Assembly (NCBI GenBank): GCA_038087015.1
Contig: JASBNA010000017.1
Span: 62,001-126,000 of the forward strand
Origin: Cerrena zonata
Taxonomy: Eukaryota > Basidiomycota > Agaricomycetes > Polyporales > Cerrenaceae
Length of the DNA stretch: 64,000 nucleotides
Direction: 5' to 3'
Shown in pieces: positions 36,245-47,977 of this stretch. A program made the position numbers and the translations under genes. The notes under the pieces are model-generated. The model searched no databases. It was not told the DNA's origin and saw nothing but the letters and a program-made list of their open reading frames with translations. How positions within the stretch are numbered: the stretch's first letter is position 1; each line of letters starts with the position of its first letter.

Positions 36245-37090
36245 CGGTCTCAAGTCCGCTAAATATCGAAAGCTTGTCTGACTTGAGGGTTCTAGAGCGG
36301 TGCACGTTGTAAACTGTGTTTCCTATCATCACCTTCGTTGTGTTTGGTACTACCGATTGTCTTCCTTTCTTGAGGTCTACGAAGGAGACTAGGTACTACC
36401 GTACGGCAATACGAATTTCATTGATGTCTACTACCGCTTTGAGGAACTCTTAATTGTCAACTGACACCATCCGATTCACCTGTTAGTTGAACCGATGGTC
36501 GATCCTGTTTTCAGATTCGGGTTCCGTCGTCCCACCCAAGTTCCCGCTCATAGATACGGCCAGTCAGCTTTCCGTTCCTATATTTCAATGGCATTCATTT
36601 TAACTTTCGTGTACCTCAACGATACTCTCCGCAGGGTTGCGCCACAGTAATCATATCGTCACCTGTGCGCCTGATGAGACCAGGTTCCAGAGCTCCGTAC
36701 TACAGGTTGCCTGAGAGCTGTGCTAAATGGCCTCTCAATAGTCCTCCTTCCATGTCTGGCGGCCACGGACCATGCCATCTTCATCAAAGTCATCCATTGT
36801 CCACAAACTGAGTTGACAAAGGAACAATTATAGGTTCCGGCAAGTGCGAAACGGTTTCAAATGGAGACAAAGAATATCACCGCTCCTTTGTCAAAGATCA
36901 CGTTGACATGCCGAATCCGACGTCATGAAATATTTAGGTAGGACAATTGTCAATCGAGACATTTCTGGATTGGCGAGTATAAAAGGCCACAGAGTCGCGT
37001 CCTTGAATCCCCCACAAATACTCGAACGTTCAAACACTCAACTACCAACTACTCAACCACTCAAACACCCCCAGATCCGGAAAGAATAAC
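36245..37090. other. Intergenic region and promoter of peptide gene 1
   Basis: Includes a reversed CCAAT (attgg) directly before a strong TATA box, and an ACGTCA half-site near 36930. No further gene is seen. Confidence 0.5.
36978..36985 (+). promoter_or_regulatory. TATA box of secreted peptide gene 1
   Basis: TATAAAAG lies 113 bp upstream of the ATG at 37091, followed by a leader of repeated actca/aactac words. Confidence 0.65.
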
Positions 37091-37359
37091 ATGAAGTTTA
37101 CTCTTGGATCCATTGTCCTCTTTTTTGCTGCGCTCGCCGCCGCCGCTCCTTCCGTAAGTCTACCTGCCTTACTTCCCTCGCATTGGCGCGTTCAACTTAG
37201 TACATTGTTTCAGGGTATTCAGAAGGCAGCTTGGAAGAGGGAACCTGAGCCCTTAGTAAGAGTTCCTAGAATCTATTTTACCGGCTACATAATCTCACGA
37301 ATAACCACTTTGCATTACAGGAGATCGTTGCGCGAGATTCACCCCGCCCCCGTTTGTAA
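37091..37359 (+). CDS. Secreted micropeptide precursor 1 (three exons, 47 aa)
   Basis: Exon 1 (37091-37153, 21 codons) is a signal peptide: MKFTLGSIVLFFAALAAAAP plus S. Exon 2 (37214-37255, exactly 14 codons) encodes GIQKAAWKREPEPL. Exon 3 (37321-37359) encodes EIVARDSPRPRL and a TAA stop. Both introns are phase 0, about 60-65 bp, with GTAAG donors and CAG acceptors. The mature peptide would be under 30 residues, with a dibasic KR site after Trp that a Kex2-type protease could cut. The neighbour at 38284 has the same signal start, exon phases and middle-exon length. It has no Cys and no CaaX end, so it is neither a classical Cys-rich effector nor a basidiomycete mating pheromone. Function unknown. 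Reading through the introns yields a false 95-codon frame. Confidence 0.68.
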
Positions 37360-38283
37360 CTATAGCTCTCTGATGTAGCACGCAGGCCCGGTGAGTAGAT
37401 CAATCTGACGTTATGTTTTCTATCTGACGCATCGAGCGTTCACAGAATCGGGGTCAAGGAGATTGTTGAATGCCCCTGGCGTGCCTACTTATCACCCAAG
37501 TATCGTTGACTGTACTCGATAGTGTATTTTGAATTGACCTAAATTGTGATAAAGAACATGGCATGAACCTCGCCACCGCAACTTCAGATTATTCAGTGGC
37601 CGTATGCACGAACGAAACTTTACCATGTACAGCGAAGGGTCTGAGAGTCTCCTGGTATGTCTCCTTTTCATATTTTGTCATTCAAACTTGGCAGGTTGTC
37701 CGGCTATGGTAGAATCTCATTCTTGTGGGTTTCATGCCGGTTACTGCTCATCCAGAGTTGAAAGACTCAGCCTATGAAAGAAATGGTGAGACCACGTTCA
37801 TGGATGACGCGTGTCTTCCAAGTTCGTTAGTTGGGATCAGGCTATAGCATGAAGAAGATCGTAATTCCAAGCTCCAACTTTTGTCCCCTCGAGAGTGCGG
37901 TATCTCGCGATACTTGCAAGCTCGAAAGAAAAATGATCGGATATAGGTTACTTCCTTGGCCGACGTTCAGCTCTGGCTTATCGAGAGGTGTTTTGTGACG
38001 ACAATCCTGTCGTGTGTGTCTCAGGCACTTTCATTCTCGGAAGAGAGACAAGATCGCTAGGCCATTTGCGACACCCGGGTTTGTATTGTTTCGTCCGGTA
38101 ATGAATTTGAGGACGCACATGCGAGCCCAGATTCAGCCGCGAAGCGCTCAGTCAAAATGCTTCGCTTGCGGGAGCGGTCTCGGATGGTACCTGTGCCTTG
38201 GAAGAAATCTCGGGCCAAGACTATAAAATGGCGATGCCACACTCCTACCTTCCCTACAAACCATCGGCCATTTTCTTCTCAAC
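37360..38283. other. Spacer between the two peptide genes
   Basis: No convincing third copy. A short frame starting MNLATATSDYSVAVC near 37571 is present but has no signal peptide or conserved core. GCGAAGC and GCTTCGC (about 38140-38166) form an inverted repeat upstream of the second TATA box. Confidence 0.4.
38222..38229 (+). promoter_or_regulatory. TATA box of secreted peptide gene 2
   Basis: TATAAAAT lies 62 bp upstream of the ATG at 38284. Strong TATA boxes before both peptide genes suggest regulated, high-amplitude expression. Confidence 0.65.
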
Positions 38284-38580
38284 ATGAAGTTCAGCCTCGC
38301 CATTGCTCTCGTCTTCCTCGCCGGTGTCGCTGTCGCCGCTCCAGTAAGTCTGGTCATGTTACATGTCACGTATAGGAGATGAACTCACGCATTTTTAGTC
38401 TGTAAGTTAGAATATGACCGTATAGATCGTTACGCGTTGCTTACGATACTAATTGCCTCAAAGGGAGCGGGTGCTAAGGCGTACTGGAAGAAGGAAACAG
38501 AACACGTGCGTTATTTGATTTATGAAAACACCCAAAACTGTCGCTGAATTGAGATATAGAACCTAGCCAAGAGGCATTGA
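38284..38580 (+). CDS. Secreted micropeptide precursor 2 (three exons, 40 aa)
   Basis: Exon 1 (38284-38343, 20 codons) is a textbook signal peptide, MKFSLAIALVFLAGVAVAAP. Exon 2 (38464-38505, 14 codons) reads GAGAKAYWKKETEH. Exon 3 (38560-38580) reads NLAKRH and stops. Introns are phase 0, 120 and 54 bp, with GTAAGT and GTGCGT donors. Aligning with peptide 1 gives the shared core K-A-aromatic/Ala-W-K-basic-E in the middle exon. After signal cleavage fewer than 25 residues remain, with dibasic KK and KR sites. Too short for ordinary gene callers. The first intron's acceptor (CTCAAAG) is less standard than the others, so a different acceptor upstream is possible. Function unknown. Confidence 0.66.
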
Positions 38581-38900
38581 GCATTGAAGCTCAAAGTGTA
38601 GGATATCAGACACAGGTGTCTTGAAGGTATTTGCGCTATACTCGTCCTTCTACTCCGCGACTGATATCATGAAGCATCGGACTGGCTCTGAATCGATTTT
38701 ATAGATGCTATTTATTGCACCCATATGTCTACATTGTACATCCCACATACACGACCTTCGCCGTGCTGGCCACCCCCTATCTTATACCTATACATTCTTT
38801 TGATCACTGAAAGTGCCCTATAGCCCATCTTATAATGCGTGCGTTTACTCACTGGCTATATTTCCTGGTGATCCACCTGAATAGGAATTAGGTGGGCAGT
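38581..38900. other. Convergent intergenic region
   Basis: 3' flank of peptide 2 and of the second MFS transporter. Nothing is seen. Confidence 0.4.
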
Positions 38901-40682
38901 TCAAGTTGAGACTTGAGGGCGTGTAGCAGCGACAGCGAGACTAGACACTGAGCTTGCTATAGCGCAGGAACCAACAAAGATTTCCACAGGGCCGAAGCCA
39001 AATTTGCCATAGGAACTGCCGGAGTCGACTTTGGAAGATCTGCCGGCTTCCAAGAGTAATCCTGAGATAATCGGTCCGATAATCGCTGCAACGCCCTTGA
39101 CGATTGTGAAGGCACCCATTGCCATCGGGGCATGCTCTGGATTTGGATTTGCGGAGTCGCTTGCAGCGGCAAATGCAACGGAAGAAAACCCGCCGGCCTA
39201 GATTCAAGGACTCAGTGTTTGAACTAGAAGCGTTCAAGGTTTCGAAGCTTACCAATCCGCCGAAAAGAATAGCAAAGGCGAAGACTTGAGCTAACGTGTG
39301 TGCAAATCCCCATAGAAGGAATGCAGCTACCCCACTACCCAGTGTACTCACAAACATAATCCAAGGATACGAGAATCTGTCACTGAGGTACCCAATAATG
39401 ATTTGTCCGACAACGCCTGATGAATTGAATATGGCTAAGACGATCGTGGCAGCTAATGTGGAGGAGATTGATGTCGTGAATCCGGCAATGTATAGCGAAA
39501 CCGGGAAGAACGACATGGATTGCAAGAAGTAAGTCACGGACTAGGAGCCGAGTGAAATAAGCTAAGGTACGTTCCTGACAGTAACGATTAAACTCACATA
39601 AGTCCAGAAGACAGGCTGCTTCAGGAACCGGACTTGTGGCGGAATGAACCTAGGACGAGGTTGTCCCTTACGGAATTTTGGTGTTGGGAGACGGCTCTTG
39701 ATACCCAACAAAGCTATCCCTCCCACCACAATTTCGATCAAAGCCCATATCCGCAGCGTCCACGACAGTCCAACGCGGCTCAGAAGTCCATTCACAATGA
39801 ATGGAAAGACGAAGCCTATAAATCGGTTCTATCAAGACACGTTCATATAAGGTTTCATTGTATGACTTACCTCCGACACCTGATCCTGCAAAGATGATCC
39901 CTCCTGCCAACCCCCTGCGCTCGACAAACCATTCGGAGACGAGTACCATGACGGGCCAATACAGGGTACCACCTCCAATGCCGAAGCATACGCCTTGGAG
40001 CAATATTAACAGCCAAGTCTTCGTAAATGTGTGTTCAGTACTATCGCTGTAGATGATGAACAATGGGTTTTTACCTGACTGACGAAGCTGGAGAGGAAAA
40101 GTGATAAGGAAATAAGTCCCAAACCTACCCACATCACAAGTTTTGTATAATCAGGATAACGTCCAAGGAATATAGAAAGGAGAATCCCCTGTTTGTGGAG
40201 TTAACCTCATGTTATATGTCGTTGTAGCGAGTGCGAATAACTCGCCTCTCCGTATTGTATAGCCAATGCTGTTGGTCCAACAGCAGCAATCGCCACCCGA
40301 GATGCAGAATTGAATGGAGGGTGAGTAGTGTAATATGCTATTCCCAAAATATGATCATTATATGAAGATACCATAACACAGATAGACCTGCCTTCAAATA
40401 TGCCATACCTGCACCCATAGCGTTTAAAAGTCAGAACCGTTATTTTCCTTCGATAATCGAGAAAATACACACGTGAATCCAAATCCCCATACTAATGCTT
40501 CAAGAACGAAAGCAGCGGCGCAAAAAGACCATGCTTTTCGTCCTCCGTCAACAGGCGGAAGCTCTTGTTGAACGTTTACACCTGTGCTGCTATCGCCATT
40601 GAGTAGCTCAGAGCTACTTAAACCTGACAGAGACGGATGGGACAGGATATTGGGTAATTCGTGAGACTCGAATATCTCCATG
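38901..40682 (-). CDS. MFS transporter, monocarboxylate (MCT/Mch-like) type, copy 2
   Basis: Start ATG at 40682 (MEIFESHELPNILSHPSL). After a Ser-rich N-terminus, PPVDGGRKAWSFCAAAFVLE opens helix 1. Homologous blocks run parallel to copy 1: WGFGFTYGIFEAYYTTHPPF, ALAIQYGEGILLSIFLGRYP, QGVCFGIGGGTLYWPVMVLV, SEWFVERRGLAGGIIFAGSG, PTPKFRKGQPRPRFIPP, ATIVLAIFNSSGVVGQIIIG and FTIVKGVAAIIGPIISGLLL, ending PQVST at 38901. About 445 residues. Two introns (40391-40338 and 40245-40189) must begin with GC rather than GT to keep frame; they sit exactly where copy 1 has GT-AG introns. With those accepted, the gene is intact. Substrate unknown; a proton-coupled organic-acid carrier is the family expectation. 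Confidence 0.88.
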
Positions 40683-41521
40683 ATGGTTGGTTGAGTGAGC
40701 AAAGCGGAAAGGCGAGTGCAATAGTCAGCATTACCTGATCAAAGAAGCCAGAAGGTTTTCTTGGTGAGAGTCGGGAAATACATAATGATACGTATGGCCT
40801 TCCGCTTCATTTCTTCCTCAGAAAATGGAACGATCAAGATCGATCATCCTCCTTCAGAAAGTTATCCCCTTGATCATCGGTGCGGTTCTCACTGGCAAGA
40901 TCAACGTGTATCGTATGTTGTACGCATCTGTAATATCTGACAGCATGATGTTATACTGGAACACTTATAGATTGCTTCACTCATGACTTCACTTGACTAA
41001 AGCCCCATTCAGAACTTTCTCCGAGTCTGACATAGCGGTTACTAGTAATGCACACTAGCCTACCCCTGCTAAGTTCGAAAAGGACAACGCACCTTTTCAA
41101 GTGACATCCATCGTATAATCCACACCATGTTATATCATTACATTCGCAGAGCCGAATCAAAACTTGCTCATTGGTCTAACAGTGCCAGAGTGTTACCAGA
41201 GTGTAAGTAGGCTCAGCTACAGCCTCAACCCAGGACGAAGATAATCGTTCACCCTGCAGTAGAAACTAGGTGGTTACAATTTCTCTCTTCTCTGAAAAAC
41301 ACACTCACCAAGGTTTGTACATATCCTTCTAGTTACAGTCCTTGAAGTTCGATCGACAAAAGTTGAGACGTGAAGGTTATCGGCCCAGATTGGCCCATAC
41401 CCATCTTCGCTCATATTTTAGCGCCAAGATATGGTCGCACTTTCACTTTCGTCTTACTGCAGCTCTAATTTCTTACTGTCACTGATATAGTTGTAGCTAC
41501 GCCGTACGCTGGAGTGGAGAA
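40683..41521. other. Divergent intergenic region
   Basis: Promoters of MFS copy 2 (minus) and the first F-box gene of the cluster (plus). No gene is seen. Confidence 0.4.
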
Positions 41522-43237
41522 ATGCATCGTTCTCTGCTGATTCATGAAATAGTGGAAAGGATTGCTGCGCACTTGTATAAGCTGGGAGGTCTGCAAGACG
41601 ATAGTCACCTCAGTTCCGTTCTGAATTTTGCACTGACGTGTCGTGCTTTTTGTGATCCTGCCCTTGATGTTCTATGGCGTTCTTTGGATGGCCCCTACCC
41701 ACTGGCATTTATATTTCAACCAAATGTGCAGCCGATTCGTGGCCCGTCCTCTGTTGACGATGATGATTCGGACGATAATTTGGACGACGAAGAGAATGGA
41801 GAGGATGAAGATGATGATGGGTTTGACGGCAACGATGTGAGTCAAATTGTCAGAATTACTTGCGATTGTTATGTGGTTTCCAACCTACTTTAACAGACAG
41901 TTATAGGTCTCTCACAAATTCCTACTACCGCAGACTGGGAGCGAGCTACATCTTACATTAAACGAATTCGATCTCTGCGATACATCGATAACTCTGAATT
42001 AAGATATAGGACTAGCCCACGTTTCCTAGCAGAACTGCTCGCTTACCGTCCTCCTGGGGTATTGATTCCCAACCTGCAGATCCTTGGATGGTATCATTCT
42101 AGCAAGATGCAATTCCCATTCATTTCACTGTTCCTCTCACCCACCCTGACTTCAATCGAGGTCTACTTAAAGTCAAACGCCAATGCACGCAAGCTGTGGA
42201 ACTTTCTTCATTTATCTACACCTGCGTTGCAAAAGTTAACCGTGATTCCGGATGGATTCATCGCATCGACAGCTACCCAAGCTGCTTTTTCGAGAGCGCT
42301 TCCCTCCTGGCAAGATCTTACTTCCCTCAAATTACCAGACAATGTACCCATCTCTATAGACGACCTTATAACCTTATCGAGATGCGACAAACTCCGAACA
42401 CTATACATTGCGCCTGAATGTAACCCAGTGTCATCCTTGGATTCACAATTCACATCGGAGAATTATTTTCTCTCATTACAAGACCTTCATTTACACATCT
42501 CTAGTACAAACATCTTGCTGCGAATAGCTGATATGATTAAAGCCATTCGCTCGCACGGCTTCAAGTCCTTCACCCTCGATATCGAATCACCATATACCTC
42601 TGTCGAGCTTAATAGGATCTTAGGGGCTGTTGCGATGCACAGACAGCTCAACATCCTACGCATGTCTCTAGAGAACAGATCTTCTATTCGCTTGGAGAGT
42701 GGAGAAGATTCTGACATGCTCGTGACAAGCGCAACTATAGAACCCATCTTCCATTTAACCGACCTCGTCGAGTTCCGTATGGAGCAATTCTATTTGCAAC
42801 CTACAAAGGAGTTATTGGACAAGATGGCACGAGCTTGGCCTAAGATTAAAGTCTTGGAATGTTCCTGTCGAAGGAGCGCTACGACAAATCATTTCCTGAC
42901 TTCAACAGTCGACATCTCAGATTTGCAAATCCTGGCGGAGTTTTGCCCCAACCTCGAAACCCTTTCTATCCCGTTCTCTTCAACACTCCATAAGGATGTT
43001 TCAGACTTACCTGTACGGCGAACTTCAGGTATCGCTCTGTTCTTGGACGTAGGAGAGTGTAGGATCGACAACCCAGTAACAACCGCAATCTATTTAACAT
43101 GCCTCTTCCCACAAGTGACCGTACTCTCGTTCTCTCATATCTTAATCGAGCAACAACTTAGAGACGCACTAGAAGTTGTGAATCGAGCTAGAGCACAGGA
43201 GAGAAGATACGGCTCTGTAGGGGAGGTTTCGAAGTAG
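41522..43237 (+). CDS. F-box-like protein, cluster member 1
   Basis: Exons 41522-41836 and 41897-43237, with a 60 bp phase-0 intron. The F-box-like part is in exon 1 (MHRSLLIHEIVERIAAHLYK, LNFALTCRAFCDPALDVLWR, PYPLAFIFQPNVQPI). It ends in an extreme acidic tract of Asp/Glu/Gly/Asn. Exon 2 opens TVIGLSQIPTTADWERATSY and continues as irregular leucine-rich-like repeats (TSPRFLAELLAYRPPGVLIP, LSTPALQKLTVIPDG). The C-terminus is IEQQLRDALEVVNRARAQER. About 550 residues, frame intact. Expected role by family: Skp1-binding substrate adaptor in an SCF E3 ligase; the targets are unknown. Confidence 0.85.
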
Positions 43238-43927
43238 AGGTCGGATCTCTGTCGTCAATACGGAAAATTCCTGTTCATACTAGGTATTCATTCATTAGCA
43301 CTCTGTTCTTTGATCGGGGGTGCTGATTGCCTACCATTATTATTCTTGTAGTCGTGCTCTAATCTAGCTAGGATTATTAAACCCGCATCCTTTATTTCAA
43401 CCGGATTGATGGTATGGTTAATTTATAGGGTATCAATTTGTGATTACGGTGTTAAGGTTCATGCTGTTTTTGCAGTTTGATAAGTATAGGTACCAGACAG
43501 TAACTGAGGCACACCAGAAAGTCTTAGTGAGATTGCTCGCTTCTATGCATAACTTGGTACTGTTCTATAAATCAAATTCACATTCTATATCATCGGATGG
43601 CAGACAAAGATTGTTGATTTCCTTACTTACCAGCCAACCCTCCCGGTGGGCTCCAATCGCGGCAGGGGATGCTAATACTAATAATGTACTATGAGTGTGT
43701 CGGATATCACGATTATGGACTATATATGGGTGCGGGTTATTTACATAACACCAGGTCCTCCGATTTACTATCTAGATCGTGTCGTGAACTTCTTTGTTGC
43801 AAAGACGCCATATACACAAGACTATTATCAACTGTAGTGGAATCATATCGGCAGGTATGTAATCTCGTCATACTCTTTGATACTTACTATTAATAACATG
43901 TTGGGTCAATAAAACCAGGATCGAGAC
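43238..43927. other. Intergenic region; left copy of a duplicated promoter segment
   Basis: From about 43690 to 43925 it resembles 48035-48290. The shared words include cggatatca, gac+tatatatggg (TATA at 43720-43727), acttctttgttgcaaa and catactctttg. See the findings. Confidence 0.65.
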
Positions 43928-45647
43928 ATGCATCATTGCCTACAGATCTATGAGATCTTAGAGATGATTTCGGATGAGTTGTATGACGAAGCGGAAGTCT
44001 GGGAAGACCGGGAAGCGGAGTACGCTATAGAACGACCAATAATGCCTCACAACCCTCTCCTAGCTTGGGCATTAACTTGTCGAGCCTTTACCGAACCAGC
44101 TCTCGATGTCTTGTGGCGTTATCTGGAAAATCCGTATCCTATAGGTTTCGCATTCCAGCCGAATGTACAACCAGTTTTTGGTAGCGATCATGATGAATCG
44201 GATGATGAGAACGAGGATGGAGAGGATCACGGTACAAACAAGCGAGTCAGGGGTTATGTGAGTAGCACTAGTCACTCCTGACTTGTCAAGAAAATATTCT
44301 GACGGATCCATCATGCAGTTCGTGATTGGGTTTTCCACAATACCTAGCGCCGCAGACTGGAATCGATTTAGATCTCGCTATGCTAAGCGGATCAGGGCTA
44401 TAGAATATTGGGACAACCACAAACTGAAATATGGTATTAGCCCACGTTTCCTGGCAGAATTGACTGCCTATCGTCCTTCTGGTGATTTGATACCCAACCT
44501 CCGAAGCTCTCGATGGGAAGATGAAAACAAGGACGTGTTCCCGTTCTTCACATTATTCCTCACGTCTACCTTGACTTCGGTCACCGTCCTCTTCCAGTCT
44601 AATACCAATGCGATCAAGTTCTGTCACCTCGCGCAATTATTTACACCCGCATTGCAAAAAGTGAATATCGTCTGTAGCTCATTCGACACAAGACGAGCGA
44701 TGCGGACTATTTTTACACAGACACTTTCCTCATGGTCATCATTACGCTCTTTCCAGACAACGGATGAGGCAGACGTTTTACCCATGTCCACAGAAGACAT
44801 CATGGCTCTCTCGCAATGCAACAAACTTCAGGATCTGGACGTGGTGCTTGAATGTGATCTATCTCCGGCGATATATGCCTTCTTCACACGGACGAATACT
44901 TTTATCTCATTGCGAAAACTTAAAATTCGTTTCGTAGACTCGAATGCGGGTATCGTACCTTTCACTACTAGAATGGTGCAAGCAATCCGTTCGCAGGACT
45001 TCCAATCACTCAACCTCGAAATCTGGGACACGTTTACATCTGCCGAGATCTACAACCTCCTCTGTGCTGTCGGTACGCACAGAAGACTTCGCTCGCTCCA
45101 TCTGTCTTTCAGCACATCGATTGACAAGGACATAATCATTGTACCCAACGAAACCATAGAGCCACTATTTCAGCTCTCTAATCTTGTCGAGTTTGACATG
45201 AGAGGACTTCCTCTACAACTCGGAATAACCAAAGAGTTACTGGGAAAGATGGCTCAATCTTGGTCCAATATCTCGAGCTTGAGATACCATAGTGGGCTCT
45301 CTTTGGCGTCAGAGACCGCATCTCTTCCCCCACTCGACATCACATGTCTCGAGACCCTCGCCAACCTATGTCCCAAACTGAAGACGCTTTCCATCCCATT
45401 CTCTTCTACCCTCAACGGAGATATTATCCATGATTTCCATTTTCTGGGTGTATATCTACCCGCACAACGAGCTTCTAATACTGTCTTGACGTTGAACGTG
45501 GCTCAATGTGCCATCGTGAGCAAAATGGCAGCTGCACTGTTTCTAACACGTCTTTACCCACAACTCGATGTTTCCCCATACCGGGAAGAATGGGAGAAGA
45601 AGATAAGGCTTATAAGTCAACTCCGAAGGGGGATGTACATTCCATAG
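43928..45647 (+). CDS. F-box-like protein, cluster member 2
   Basis: Exons 43928-44257 and 44319-45647. Exon 1: MHHCLQIYEILEMISDELYD, EAEVWEDREAEY, LLAWALTCRAFTEPALDVLW, PYPIGFAFQPNVQPVFG, then an acidic linker. Exon 2 begins FVIGFSTIPSAADWNRFRSR, with ISPRFLAELTAYRPSGDLIP and repeated leucine-rich-like blocks (LSQCNKLQDLDVVLECDL, LANLCPKLKTLSIPFSSTLN). It stops at 45647. The closest relative in the window is cluster member 4 (48322-50038): large blocks of exon 1 are nearly identical, and the promoters are also duplicated. It lacks the LRDALEVV-type tail of member 1, ending instead RLISQLRRGMYIP. Confidence 0.85.
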
Positions 45648-46318
45648 AATTACAGTCTTTGTAGGATCTTATCGTATGAGCTCATTAATGGCAAGTATCC
45701 TTTCGTATACGCAGTATGAGAGTGACTTTACGGAAGAACCGGACATTTTGCCCCTCCCCGCAGAAAACATCAAGTATGGCTCCGAATCCCACACAATGCG
45801 ATAGAGCAGACTAAGAGCTCGGTACTTGGACGTTGCGCTTATAAAATCATTTTGTGATAAGAGGGAGTTTCGGGGTTACGCAGTGACTGTAGTAGTAAGT
45901 ATACAAAATGTATCCATAGGCCTATGTTTACGTTGTGATCAATATTTCAACGCATGGGATTGGCTGGGCGATCGAACATAGGAGCGTTTATGTAAGCATA
46001 AACGTATTGCAGTATTGAACACCTATACTGGGTTCTATGATGCACGTCTCAACCTAGGACAAACTACACGTACGGTACTACGAGTGATCGTCTATTGTCT
46101 ATTACAACTCAAGCTGCCGCGTGATCGAATCAAACTCTTAGATAGTCTATCGCAACTATCCTCGTAGGGCTCCGCTGTCTGACAGTTTACGGTACTCGGT
46201 CTGTTTTTGTTTTCCTCTAAATTGTCTTTGTGTTCCTAACCTCCTGTTTGTTTCTTTTGAGTAGCAACCTTTCCATACTACACCCTTCGTGTCTTTCCCG
46301 TGATACATGCTTTCAAAC
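45648..46318. other. Intergenic region with one perfect hairpin
   Basis: At 45985-46004 CGTTTATG and CATAAACG flank a 4-base loop (8-bp stem). Otherwise no gene or strong repeat is seen. Confidence 0.45.
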
Positions 46319-47977
46319 ATGCATCGATGTCTCCTTATCCCTGAAGTTTTAATGGAGATTGGCGAGTTCCTCGCTGAGAAGGAAACGGAGGGACTTGGCG
46401 AAGAATCGGACATTAACGTAAATGAAGTCGACGCTAGAAGTGTGCTAGCATTCTCACTGACGTGTCGGGCATTTTGTGGCCCTGGCTTGGATATTCTATG
46501 GCGACATTTAGAAGATATCCGACCATTAGCATTTGCGTTCGCCGGGAAAATTGATCTCATTCTAGCCAAGGGAGATGGCCCCGGCGAGGAGAATGAGGGT
46601 CAAGAGTGTGTAAGTTAACAAATATTATGCATCGGAATCATCGTACTCATGATGTTTGAACAGGTTAAACTTTCTCTAACAAGAGTGCCAGGGCCTTCTG
46701 AATGGGGCATATTTCATTCGTATTCCAGAAGAGTCAAAAGACTGTCTTTTGGCCCTGATTTCGGCCCCCTTTATAATACTAGTCCATCCCTTCTGGCTGA
46801 GCTCGCTGCTTACCATCCCCCGGAATTCCTATTACCCAATCTCAGCTGTCTGGCATGGTACTATACTGCAGCCGCACATTTCCCCCTCCTATCACTTCTG
46901 GTTTCTCCAGCATTGACATCTATCACTGTCATGATCGACCAGGATGTCAATGCTACGAAATTATGGGACATTCTACGACTTTCAGCCCCTGCATTACAGG
47001 ATGTGTCGGTATCCATCTACGAACTTACACCCTCATCGACGACCTATGATTCATTCTCCCAAGCAATCCGTTCATGGCCAAATCTCTCTTCTCTTCAACT
47101 CGAAGAAAGCTCGGAACTATTTCCTATCCCGAATGACGATCTAGTTTATCTAGCCCAATGTGCCAAACTTCGCGAGCTCCGATTCGCAATCCATAGCAAT
47201 TCTATAACATCGAACATAGGATCGTCACTTTCAAATAGCCATTTCCAATCGCTAAAGCACTTGAATGTCCAAGTGAAGTGTCCTGCCACTTTGGATTTCG
47301 CTATCCGTATGGTCAAATCTATTCGTCCCGGCAATCTGACATCCCTTGGCCTGGAATCGGCATATCCGTGTCCATCCTCATGCTTCAAAGAGTTTATGGA
47401 AGCTGCCACGATTCACAGGAACCTCACTTCACTGAGCCTGCGAATGACCTTCGAGTCACACGACGTTACTCGCCGCAATCCTAACTCATACGTTGTGGCC
47501 GAAACAATAGCCCCTGCGCTCAAGTTAACGGTTCTTGAAAACTTCTCACTCTTCGGCATACCTCTCCATCTTACTAGAGACATGCTGGAAAAAATGGCGC
47601 AGTCATGGCCTCACATCAAATCACTCACATGTTGTGAATGGGGGGCGGAAGAACGAAACTCGACGTTACTTTCGCTCACTGATCTCGAAGTACTTGCGGC
47701 AGGTTGTCAACATTTGAGGGATGTATGGATTACCTACAAAACCGTATTCCCAGAAGATCGTAGGCTACCTATACGACGCACTTCTGACCTGGAGTTGCAC
47801 CTTGACATGCGGTATTCCCGCATAGACGAGCCTATGAAGACCGCGGTTTATCTAACCAACCTCTTTCCAAGAATCAAGGTTTCCGGGTTCGGGAGCCCTG
47901 ACCTTCTCGGGCGGTTGCAGAGTGCAATTGAGCTCATGAAGGAAGTGAGAAGTCAAGAGAGGCAATATTGTGCTTGA
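46319..47977 (+). CDS. F-box-like protein, cluster member 3
   Basis: Exons 46319-46609 and 46664-47977. The ATG at 46319 (MHRCLLIPEVLMEIGEFLAE) matches the start of its neighbours; the ATG four codons upstream (46307) is also in frame. Exon 1 carries SVLAFSLTCRAFCGPGLDIL and WRHLEDIRPLAFAF; its acidic linker is shorter than that of member 1. Exon 2 starts VKLSLTRVPGPSEWGIFHSY, with SPSLLAELAAYHPPEFLLPN, LRLSAPALQDVSVSI and a C-terminus RLQSAIELMKEVRSQERQY like that of member 1. About 535 residues, intact. More diverged than the member 2/4 pair. Confidence 0.84.

Noticed and set aside
37091..37378. Single-exon 95-codon reading of peptide gene 1
   Set aside because: It reads through two good introns; the spliced form has exon phases and lengths matching peptide gene 2.
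37091..38580. Mating pheromone genes
   Set aside because: Basidiomycete pheromone precursors end in a CaaX box and lack a signal peptide. These have a signal peptide, no Cys, and no STE3-type receptor lies nearby.
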